NCBI GenBank assembly: GCA_020736575.1
Contig: JAGPYM010000017.1
Coordinates: 186,001 to 250,000 of the forward strand
Origin: Thelonectria olida
Lineage: Eukaryota > Ascomycota > Sordariomycetes > Hypocreales > Nectriaceae
Direction of reading: 5' to 3'
Length of the DNA stretch: 64,000 nt
In this document: positions 24,306-33,173 of the stretch, piece after piece
Position numbering within the stretch: the first letter of the stretch is position 1
Layout: every line of letters begins with the position of its first letter
The notes under the pieces: generated by a model
Told to the model about the DNA's origin: nothing
Seen by the model: only the letters and a program-made list of their open reading frames with translations
Database searches by the model: none
Position numbers and translations under genes: made by a program

Positions 24306-25504
24306 ATGCATCTACCTCAATTATCGGCACTGCTGCTCCCTCTGCTGGTCGCGCCACTCCCGGCACTGTCTATCCTAGATTGCAAAAACATTCGGGTCGA
24401 TGGACACAGTTTTGATCTGTCAAAGTTGAGTGGACCACACTCGGTCGTCACGACGCTCTACGAACCCAACCCTCCCGAGCACTACAACACGACATACACG
24501 GTAGATGTTTGCGGGAACCTGAAGAAGAGTGGGAAAACGAAGAAGGAACACCAATGTCCAAACGGCACGCGAGGTAGTCTTTTTGACGAAACCATTTCTG
24601 GTTTATCACATGCTAACAATGCGTCGCAGTGTGCGCCATCACCCACCTTTTACAGGATGAGACCGATCTCATCACGGATGTCAAAGCGATAGCAGGGAGT
24701 CTTCAGGACCACGGTGGTACGCAATTCGATTACAAGCCGACAAGACTAAAGACGAGCGACTCTACCGGCGACTCAAAGAAGGAGGGCCTACGATTGGTGC
24801 TGGAAGGGGGCAGACATCCTCTCACCAGAGCGGGTCGACCCCAGAAAGCTATTATTGAGTTCATCTGCGACCGTAACAAGACCGGCACTGAAGGCGAGTG
24901 GGACTCGGAGGACAAGTACGAAAAGAACGCAAAGCTGCGACTTCGAGACGAGGAGAACAAGGACGGCGACGAAAAGGAGGGTGACAAGGATGACAATAAA
25001 GGGGACGAAAAGGACGGAGACAAGGACGGAGACAAGGATGGCGATAAGGATGGCGACGAAGGCGAGTCTATTAAGGAACATCAACTCAAGAACGAAGGTG
25101 CCGCCCTCATCTGGGAGAGCTTCGAGCCGGAGAAGGACGCCGATGTGCTGCGCATGACGTGGTATACCCAGTACGCTTGCGAGAAGCGCGACGACAATGG
25201 AGGCGACGATGAGTCTAGCGGCTCCCACTGGGGCTTCTTCACCTGGTTCATTATCATGTAAGCTCCCCTTTTCAACCACATGGCGATGGCACACTGACAA
25301 TGCTCTAGCGCATTCCTTGGTATCGCCTCCTACTTGGTGTTTTCTAGCTGGTTGAACTACAACCGGTATGGAGCTCGAGGATGGGACTTGCTCCCCCACA
25401 GCGACACCATTCGCGATGTTCCCTATCTCATGAAGGATTGGCTTCGTCGGGTGCTCAACACTGTCCAGGGTACTGGCAGTCGGGGTGGTTACAGTGCAGT
25501 TTGA
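24306..25504 (+). CDS. ATG27: Autophagy-related protein 27
   Basis: Atg27 is a type I membrane protein cycling between Golgi, endosomes and vacuole that helps Atg9 traffic for autophagosome formation. Exons 24306-24573, 24630-25257 and 25309-25504 give 363 residues; introns are 56 and 51 bases. A signal peptide covers about residues 1-21. A cysteine-containing mannose-6-phosphate-receptor-like domain follows (ILDCKNIRVDGHSFDLSKL, VCAITHLLQD, IIEFICDRNKTG, WYTQYACEK). One membrane segment lies near the second splice junction (WFIIIAFLGIASYLVF). The cytosolic tail ends in YSAV, the tyrosine sorting motif known for yeast Atg27. An Asp/Lys/Gly-rich insertion (about 195-236) interrupts the luminal domain, before the last Cys. 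The overall architecture makes the assignment secure. Confidence 0.9.
25013..25060 (+). repeat. Tandem 12-base repeat coding DGDK in atg27
   Basis: About four copies of GACGGAGACAAG and variants encode DGDK units within the luminal domain. Weaker related units begin about 60 bases upstream. Confidence 0.8.
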
Positions 25505-25830
25505 AGGGTGTATCTGAAGACGTCTACTTTTTCTTGCCATTTGGTTGGGTTCAGATGAGGAGATTCTCGGCGTCCGGGCCATATCATTCGAGGTCTTGGC
25601 ACAAGAGCCATGAGCTATCCCGATTCGTTCTCTATTTGGCTGTCTTTTAAATCTCTTTTTTCTTATACGGCGGAGGTATCAGCTACCCAAGGATGGAGAT
25701 CTGTGGTGGACTGAACTGGAATCGGTAGTTCTTGGACGGCAAGGTTGACAAAGGGAAAGGCTATGTTAGACACGCGGTGTTCTGGGAGCGCAGTGACTAA
25801 ACGCTCACTGGCTGTACACTAATGCATGTA

Positions 25831-25843
25831 TTTTTTTTTTTTT
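25831..25843. repeat. 13-base poly-T run
   Basis: An uninterrupted run of thirteen T about 330 bases after the atg27 stop codon. Confidence 0.85.
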
Positions 25844-26544
25844 ACTTTTGAATATGTTTTATAACCCAGTTCAGATTCGCTGCGGCCTGAGTTGCTCTTC
25901 CTATTCTTGGCTTTGCGCGCCCTGGGACCACAAAGAGGTATGACTGCATTCGTAGTCCCTGAGGACGTTAGATGCAGAGGCGTTCCCCTGGCGTGCCAAG
26001 CATATTGGGGGTCTTCTTATTCCCAGTTTTGGTCAGAGCCGCGTGGTGGCTTTGGCCCTTTCATTCCAATCTGCGAGAGGCTTATTGGCTCTGGAGACCG
26101 ATGTAGGCACCCCTAAGCGTTCGTAAATAGTTTAGTCGAGGTGTGCTGCTGCTATTGTGGTGGCCATGTGAAGTTGTGAAGAAGAATCATGAAGTGTGTG
26201 GGAGCTGGCCAACGGCAACCGCAATATTTGCTCTCCTCTAGACTTCGCCGAGGATACTTTGCAGAATATATCTCACCCTGACCATCCCACGTCGGAATAC
26301 TTAATGAAGAGATGGAACCAAGCTTGACCATCTCTTGACCTAATGCAACTCGACAGGGCCGGATAGAGAGGGTGGGGGTTCCCAGACAGTTGAGGAGATT
26401 GAGGAAAGGTTTTCAACAAAACTCGCCATGAAGATGGAAAATTGCAAAAAATCAGCCATCTTGTGGCTCAATTGAATTAGTCACAGGGGCCTCTGAGTCG
26501 ACGAATATCCTGCACGCCCTTAATTTGATCTGCGAACACACATC

Positions 26545-26550
26545 TGACTC
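26545..26550 (+). promoter_or_regulatory. Possible Gcn4/CPC1 site upstream of arg8
   Basis: TGACTC lies about 235 bases before the arg8 start codon, and TTAGTCA (TGACTAA on the other strand) lies at 26477-26483. TGACTC is the core recognised by Gcn4/CPC1, which control arginine-pathway genes in fungi. A six-base match is weak by itself. Confidence 0.35.
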
Positions 26551-26781
26551 TTCAATCCATTGCTTGCATACCCATGTAGAAGGTACAAAGGTGACGCACC
26601 AAAGAGCGAAAGAGCGATAGCGGAGCGTTATCGATAAAACAATAAATATTCTCCACGCCCACGCCCACCCCTCGTTGTCTGAGACTCTCCGGCCAACCTC
26701 CCACCTTCGTTTTTTGCCTCTTCTTCCTCGGCCAAGCGAATTTCCTTTTCTCGTGCGGTAGCAATCCCTCCCTTCGAAGCC

Positions 26782-28184
26782 ATGGCCTCCCGACTTTCCA
26801 TGCGATGCCGATTGGCACGTATGACCAGCCCCTGCGGTGTAGCCCGTCCCGGCATCACACGCCGAACCCTTGCGACGCTGTCAAACGTCGACCCGACGCC
26901 CGACTCGAAGAGCGCTGCCATTGTCAATGAGCACGCGCCTTACATGGTCGCTACGTACGCTCGTCCGCCTCCTGTCTTTGTCAAGGGCAAGGGATCGTGG
27001 TTGTGGGATGTTGAGGACCGCAAGTACCTCGACTTTACCGCCGGTATCGCTGTAAACGGCCTAGGCCATTGCGATCCTGAGTTCACTGAGATTTTGACTG
27101 AACAGGTGAGTTCTTCCCCTTTGCGTAGCTATTACTATGCTGACCTCTTCGATCCCAGGCCAAGACTCTCGTTCACGCCTCGAACCTCTACTACAACCCA
27201 TGGACGGGCGCCCTGTCGAGGCTCCTAGTCGAGAAGACGCTCGAGTCGGGCGCAATGCACAACGCCGCTTCCGTCTTCGTCTGCAACTCGGGCTCAGAGG
27301 CCAACGAGGCCGCCATCAAGTTCGCCAGGAAGGCTGGCAAGATTGTCGATCCTTCCGGGGACAAGTTTGAGATCGTTTCGTTCCAGAACGGCTTCCATGG
27401 CCGAACCATGGGTAGTCTCTCGGCTACTCCCAACCCCAAGTACCAGAAGCCCTTCGCTCCCATGGTTCCCGGCTTCAAGGTCGGCACGTACAACGACGTG
27501 GCTGCCATCAACGACTTGGTCACGGACAAAACTTGCGGTGTCATCGTCGAGCCCATTCAGGGCGAGGGTGGCCTCATCGCTGCCTCCAACGAGTTCCTGG
27601 TAGCTCTGGCCAAGCGATGCCGGGAAGTCGGTGCTGTTCTCATCTACGACGAGATCCAATGCGGTCTGTCCCGAACCGGAACTTTCTGGGCTCACGGAGA
27701 TCTTCCCAAGGAGGCTCATCCCGACATTCTGACTACGGCCAAGGCCCTCGGCAACGGTTTCCCCATTGGTGCTGTCCTCGTCACCCAGGACGTTGCCGAC
27801 AAGATGAAGGTTGGCGACCACGGCACTACTTTTGGTGGAAACCCTCTTGCGTGCCGCCTCGCCCACTACATCGTCAACCGTCTCTCCGACAAGGCTCTCC
27901 AGGAGTCCGTTCTGGCCAAGTCACAGGTCTTCCAGGACCGCTTCGCCAAGCTCCAGGCCAAGTACCCCGACCTCGTCAAGGAGGTCCGCGGCCGCGGCCT
28001 GATTCTAGGTCTCCAGCTCTCTGAGGACCCATCCCCCATCATCAAGGCCGCTCGTGAGCGGGGCCTCCTCATCATCACGGCCGGCACCAACGTGCTTCGG
28101 TTCGTGCCCAGTCTCACTATCACTGATGAGGAAATCAACCAAGGTCTAGACGTCCTGGAGGCTGCCATTGCTGCTACCCGATAA
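26782..28184 (+). CDS. ARG8: Acetylornithine aminotransferase, mitochondrial
   Basis: PLP enzyme of arginine synthesis that converts N-acetylglutamate semialdehyde and glutamate to N-acetylornithine and 2-oxoglutarate in the mitochondrial matrix. Exons 26782-27105 and 27159-28184 give 449 residues; the 53-base intron has a GTGAGT donor and CCCAG acceptor. The N-terminus is basic and hydroxylated without acidic residues for about 35 residues, as expected of a mitochondrial presequence. Class III aminotransferase motifs are clear: VFVCNSGSEANEAAIKFARK, FHGRTMGSLSAT, VIVEPIQGEGG, LIYDEIQCGLSRTG, and TTAKALGNGFPIGA with the PLP lysine at 303. Then HGTTFGGNPLAC and EVRGRGLILGLQL follow. Ornithine aminotransferase is a relative, but the presequence and acetylornithine-type motifs favour Arg8. 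Confidence 0.93.
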
Positions 28185-28664
28185 AGACATATTTGAATCT
28201 ATTGGATATATATGTGGAGTTTTCTTTTTTGGTTTCGACTTGATTACGGTAGACGAAAAGCGACCCTAGACATTGATTTTAGATGAAATACCTTATTCTT
28301 TATTGATCCTTCTGGTTCTTATGTCATTCGCTTTCGCTGTTCATCTACAGCCTCTGGGTAGACGCTTGGTAGGACACGGTCTGCGTGGAAAGAATTCTTC
28401 CTCCATTCACTAGCCCTTAACGTTGAGCTCAGAATTCCACGCCTTTTAGGCGTGTCCTCTATCGATGCATTCTTTTTGAGTTATTCGAATGCCCCTCATC
28501 ACGACCAACAAGGTTGTTCGACACCTGACCAAAGCCCTGGTGTCGAAGTCTACGTATCTGCCACGGATAAGCACAGCGTAACAGAGACAAGTCCACGTTT
28601 CATTATACCACCCACTCAAAAGCCACTTCATCTCTGCCATGACCCTTAGCATGTCATTCGTAAG
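28185..28664 (+). promoter_or_regulatory. Intergenic region upstream of the secreted repeat protein
   Basis: A 480-base spacer holding the arg8 3' end and the promoter of the next gene. No gene is seen in it. Confidence 0.45.
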
Positions 28665-29633
28665 ATGAAATGTCTACTTCTTAGTTGTCTGCTCTATGCA
28701 GCCTCACACGCCCTCCAGATCCCTGAAGACCTTCCTGATGGAGACTATCGCATAACACACACCAGCGCCTTCGAAACTGAAACCAAACCTCTCGTCGAAC
28801 GATACAACCCCCTCGCCAAGCGCTGGCACCCCGTCCGACGCAGCAGCAAAGAAGGCGGCACAGGCGAACTCAACATCTTCGTCGACGAGAACGCACCCCT
28901 CCCAATCATCGAGTCCATCGCCGTCGACGTTCACCACGACACTGTCCTCTTCCCCGCGGACGAGGAGGTCAAAAAAGGCTGCTTCGGCCAGATCCCCCAC
29001 CCGCTTCCCGAAGACGACTACGCGGCCTCGAAGCAGTCGCTGTACAACTTCTGCACCTCATTCGGCTTCCACAAGGCCCACGTGGAGATCGCGCTGCGCG
29101 GCAGGGTCATGGTGTACGTGTGCACGCGCAACTGGCCGGGGCGGCACGCCTCGTTCTGCAGCGAGACCGAGTTCGAGGCCGTCGAGGGCATCATGAACAA
29201 CACGTGCGGCGTGACGGGGGCCGGCTGGGTGCACATCGGCGGGACGTGGGGGAAGGAGTACGGACGGGCGTGGCGCGGGACGCCGATATGTCCAGATGTG
29301 GAGGGCAAGTATGGGGATATGCACGAGCTCAAGGGGTTTGCGGAGAAGAGCTTCCTGGACAAGGGAGGGAAGAAGGCAGAGAAGAAGCCGGAGGGAGGGA
29401 CGAAGATTCACTGGCTTGACAAGTTGGAGGGGGATAAAAAGGAAAGGGGGGAAACATGGCTGCACTACCTTGACAAGCTGGACAGGGAGAAGCTGGAGGA
29501 TGATAAAATGGATGGGCCAACATGGCTACACTACCTTGACAGGCTGGACAAGGAGAAGAAAGGCAAGGAGAAGCTGGAAAAGGAGATGCTGGACAAGTAC
29601 AAGAAGAAGCTGGACAAGGGCCAAAAGGACTAG
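28665..29633 (+). CDS. Secreted cysteine-containing protein with C-terminal tandem repeats, function unknown
   Basis: Single-exon frame of 322 residues. A signal peptide covers about residues 1-17 (MKCLLLSCLLYAASHA). A pro-like segment follows with dibasic KR at 52-53 and RR at 58-59, possible Kex2 sites. A domain at about 100-210 has six cysteines (106, 130, 153, 165, 181, 209) and a sequon at N178, with GAGWVHIGGTWGKEYGRAWR near its end; this resembles a loose family of small secreted fungal proteins of unknown function. The last 110 residues are Lys/Asp/Glu-rich and contain three related units beginning TKIHWLDKLE, TWLHYLDKLD and TWLHYLDRLD. The coding GC is high in the cysteine domain. 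No modifying enzyme of a known peptide cluster is adjacent. Secretion is well supported; role is not known. Confidence 0.75.
   Translation: MKCLLLSCLLYAASHALQIPEDLPDGDYRITHTSAFETETKPLVERYNPLAKRWHPVRRSSKEGGTGELNIFVDENAPLPIIESIAVDVHHDTVLFPADEEVKKGCFGQIPHPLPEDDYAASKQSLYNFCTSFGFHKAHVEIALRGRVMVYVCTRNWPGRHASFCSETEFEAVEGIMNNTCGVTGAGWVHIGGTWGKEYGRAWRGTPICPDVEGKYGDMHELKGFAEKSFLDKGGKKAEKKPEGGTKIHWLDKLEGDKKERGETWLHYLDKLDREKLEDDKMDGPTWLHYLDRLDKEKKGKEKLEKEMLDKYKKKLDKGQKD
29401..29575 (+). repeat. Degenerate repeat coding WLHYLDKLD units
   Basis: Two copies of a 66-base unit start at about 29454 and 29520 (ACATGGCTGCACTACCTTGA against ACATGGCTACACTACCTTGA); a more diverged copy precedes them at about 29400. 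The repeat lies wholly within the secreted protein gene. Confidence 0.8.
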
Positions 29634-30585
29634 AAGCCATCATGGCTGCCAGGGCTCCTCTGTCTAGGCACGATGGACACACATGTGGAACGAACTGGAC
29701 AGTCGAGGTACTTCTATATATCGAGGTTGTGAACTGACCTGCGAGTTTGAAAAGACAACGTGGCCAATTCTAAGAGCCCCTCGATAGAAAACCGATCTCT
29801 ACCATACTCGAATTGAAACTCTTCCCGTCCTCGAAACTACGAATCCCTCCCTTCCTCAGTCTCGGCTTCTCCCGCGATATCTATCCATCCCAGCCACAAC
29901 CATCTCCACAACATAGTCATCCATACTATCCCTGCTCCCTAGGCCACCGCCATACTAACACGTACGTAACAAGATCCATGGTCGGTACGACGCGGCTATC
30001 GCGGGGGGGAGTGGAGTCTGTTGATCTCCCGAGGATTCCGTCTCTTGGCTCCCAACTGCCGGGGATTTACTCAACCTAGCCTTATTGGATGGCTGGTGGT
30101 GTTGAGAGATTGTTCCATGTGCGGTGGCTGCAAATACCTCGCAGCATTGTTTTGGAGTGTGGCAAATTGGTTGGGATGGGCAGCGTCACGAGTTGGCTGC
30201 GGCGTGGCAGTTGCATGTACGGGCCCCTACGCCAGATGATGCTCGGACTTGACGTCTCTTGCATGCTCAATCACTTCCCTCCTTGTGTGAGTGCAGCTCG
30301 CTGACCTCGCCGACGAAGCCCAAAGGTTCCACGAGTCCACCCGTGGTTTAGAGGTCACGCGCTGATCACATCCCATCTCGCATACATACACGCATAGGTC
30401 ACAAAGCCGCGAAGAGAACAAGTTTTATGTCAGAAAATAAGAGACGCCAATGCATTTGCAGCCTTGACCGAAAGATCAAGTCATGAGGGGCCTGTCTAAA
30501 CAAGAAGCCAAATACCCAATAATGTAGCTAATGAACCGTACGACGCCGTTCCAGTACTAATGCCTTTCCCCATGTCTATAACCCT
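29634..30585. other. Intergenic region between convergent genes
   Basis: Contains the 3' ends of the secreted protein gene (plus) and glutamate decarboxylase (minus). No gene or strong repeat is seen. Confidence 0.45.
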
Positions 30586-32796
30586 TTAGCAGATGGCGTG
30601 AGTCTTGCCAGTCTTTCCCTGAAGAGAATGAGTCTCGTTCTGTTTCCATGTTAGCGGCTTATTCTCCAGTAAATAGGTTGTTCAAGGGGGGTGACTTACA
30701 GCGTAGACAGGGTGCGCGCCCTTGCCCTTGCCAACAGCAGAGATGTGCTTCTTGATGTACTCCTCGCGCTTCTTGATGCTTTCCCGGTCGGTCTCGTCGA
30801 GAAGACCCAAGCAGAGGACAATGTCGTTGATGAGCGAGTCGCAGCGGGACTTGGTAAAGTCCTCACGAACGACGACACGCAGCATCTTCACGTTGGAGTT
30901 GGGAGCCATGGTGTAGGCAGGGACGACCCAACCGCGAGAACGCAGGTGGTGGGCGAGCGCAAACTCGTCGTAGTGGCGCTCCGAAGGGCCGCCCTCGGCC
31001 TCGGTGCGGAGGCGGAAGGCAACCAGGGGCAGGCCGGCGCCGGAGCGCTCCGACATGATGACGAAGCCCTTGTTCTCAAGCGTCTCGGTCAGGTAGTCGG
31101 CGGTTCGGGTCAGGTTGCTCATGATGGCGCGGTAGCCGTGCTTGCCGAGACGGATGAGCTGGTAGTACTGGCCGATGACCTGCGAGGCTCCCTTGGAGAA
31201 GTTGAGGGTGAAGGACGACTGGTCGGCGCCGAGGTAGTTGATGTTGAAGACCAGCTCCTGGGGGAGGTACTCGGGGGCTCGCCAGATGACCCAGCCGACA
31301 CCGGGGTAGACGAGGCCGTACTTGTGGCCTGAGACGTTGATGGACACGACGTTCTTACACCTGAAGTCCCACTCGAGGTCGGGGACGACAAAGGGGGCGA
31401 CGAAGCCACCGCTGGCGGCGTCGACGTGGATGGGGACCTCCATGTTTCTCTCCTCGAGGAGGTCGTTGATGGCCTTGACGTCCTCGTACTCGCCCGTGTA
31501 GGTAGTGCCGAGGATGCAGCAGATGCCGATGGTGTTCTCGTCGCACAGGTCGACGCACTCATCGGGGTCCATGACGTAGCGGTCGCTGGTGCAGTAGACG
31601 AGCTTCTCGTCAATCTCAAAGTAGCGGGTGGCCTTTTCCCAGCAAACCTGGACGGCCGAGGACATGACAATGTTGGGGTTCTCGGTGCTCTTGCCCTCGG
31701 CGATGCGGCGGTTCTTCCACTTCTTCTTCATGGCGAGCACGGCGAGCATGATGGCCTCTGAGGAGCCGACGGTCGAGGTGCCGACCGAGGTGCCGGCGGG
31801 GGCGTGGAACAGGTCGCCGATCATGTTGACGCAGCGGTTCTGGATGTCGGCCGACTGAGGGTACTCCTCGTAGTCGATGAAGTTCTTGGAGAAGGACTCC
31901 GCCATGAGCTTCTCGGCTTCGTCTTCCTGCGGGGTGGCAAGATGGCCATGTTAGCAAGCTAGTTTGCAGGTCAAGTTAAGAAAGCTTCAAGATAGCTTTA
32001 CTCGTGAGAATGAAGTCATCACGGCAATAGCTAGCAGGTGAATGTCACCATGGTGGAGAAACAGAAGAGCCAAGAAACTTGCAAGGACCGCGCTTGCGGG
32101 GATAGGGGCTAAGTTGCATAAGTTCCAGCATTGGCGCCGCCGGAAACAGCGGACGCCAAGCTGTCAAGGGGGCTAGCTTGGGGGGCAGGAGAAACGAGAG
32201 GGGGGTCGTTTCGTCACCGTCTTGAGAACGTACCATGTAGGTGGTGACAAAGGAAGCCAGACTGTGAGCAGACGGGTTAGTACGTGAAGATAGACAAGCC
32301 AAGCAGAGATGGAAACAACATACTTGAGCATAGGGTTGTTGTCGAGACTCAGATCGTCCTTGATCATGCGATAAGCGATATCGCGGGGCATCTCGCACTC
32401 GGGCATGTGGTGACGGGGCAGGTCCATGCCGGCAAAGCGAGAGCCGTAGACGCTGGTGGTGAACTCGTCCTCGTAGTTGGAGAGCTGCATCTGAGGCCGG
32501 CGGGAAGCCCGCGAGCTCGTCGACCGGACGGAGCAGGCGTCCGAGTCGCGGTCGCGCACAACAGAGAGGTGGGACATGCTGTCGATGTACGAGGGGGCTG
32601 AGTGTCCGTTGGAGTAGCCGTTGGTCTTGGAGACGACGTTGTTTCCGTTGGAGAAACCGTTGGTGGTGCCGTTGGTGGTGCCGTTGGTGACGTTGGCGGT
32701 GGTGTCAGTGGTGGTGGTGTTGTCGTCGTCGGACGTTTCGATGATGGGGATGGGTTCAGGAACCTCGCTGGGTTCTGAGTACTCTACGGTATTCAT
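30586..32796 (-). CDS. GAD1: Glutamate decarboxylase
   Basis: PLP enzyme converting glutamate to GABA and CO2 in the cytosol, the entry to the GABA shunt. Four exons: 32796-32324, 32261-32234 (28 bases), 31926-30700 and 30639-30586, giving 593 residues. Introns are 62, 307 and 60 bases with GTATGT, GTACGT and GTAAGT donors. The joined sequence NPMLNLASFVTTYMEDEAEK across the micro-exon matches the conserved family segment. Core motifs: GTSTVGSSEAIMLAVLAMK, PIHVDAASGGFVAPFV, and SINVSGHKYGLVYPG with PLP lysine 369. The C-terminus GKTHAIC comes only with the last small exon. The first 100 residues form a variable Thr/Asn/Gly/Ser-rich extension (TNGTTNGTTNGFSNGN). The symbol follows yeast usage. 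Confidence 0.93.
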
Positions 32797-32982
32797 ATTG
32801 AAAGAGGGGAGAGGGGTAGATGACGTGGTGGATGGTATTCAGGGCAGAGTAACCGGGGAGACCAAGGCCAGGCGGGAAAGTCGGGTGTGGCGGCAGGAGG
32901 GTAGCGTGCCGTAAGGTCCGAATATGCGTCGAATAAGAGGACGATTGGAATGCACTGCACGAGAAAGTGGGTGGTGTGGCGC

Positions 32983-33008
32983 TGTTGTGTTGTGTTGTGT
33001 TGTGTTGT
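32983..33008. repeat. Microsatellite (TTGTG)5
   Basis: Five copies of a five-base unit in the probable gad leader region. Confidence 0.85.
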
Positions 33009-33162
33009 AGCTACACCGAGGGGGAGCAATGGAGAGTTTTGGGTGAAGTGGTTGTGGTGGAGGAGGAGGGTGGGTGAAACCTCGACTACCAAGATGGACA
33101 AGAAGAGGATGAGGAAGTGAATTGACGTATAAGAGAAGTCCAGTGGAAGGGGACTCGAGTCT

Positions 33163-33173
33163 CTTTTATATAT
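33163..33173 (-). promoter_or_regulatory. Possible TATA box of gad
   Basis: Read on the minus strand this is ATATATAAAAG, a canonical TATA-type sequence about 370 bases before the gad start codon, leaving room for a leader of about 330 bases. Confidence 0.4.

Larger units (their letters stand above)
25505..26781 (+). promoter_or_regulatory. Intergenic region between atg27 and arg8
   Basis: A 1.3 kb spacer. A 13-base T run lies at 25831-25843, downstream of atg27. The last 300 bases should contain the arg8 promoter. A small open frame at 25892-26116 has no family features. Confidence 0.5.

Noticed and set aside
24788..25582. 264-codon minus-strand frame opposite atg27
   Set aside because: A shadow of atg27 exons; the plus-strand protein has clear family motifs and splice sites.
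27294..27866. 190-codon minus-strand frame opposite arg8
   Set aside because: High-GC shadow of the aminotransferase coding strand.
28665..29633. Idea that the secreted repeat protein is the core of a cyclic-peptide biosynthetic cluster
   Set aside because: Neighbours are arginine synthesis and glutamate decarboxylase genes; no oxidase, methyltransferase, DUF3328 or transporter gene is present.
30691..31332. 213-codon plus-strand frame opposite glutamate decarboxylase
   Set aside because: Val/Ala/Gly-rich reading produced by third-position GC bias of the minus-strand gene.
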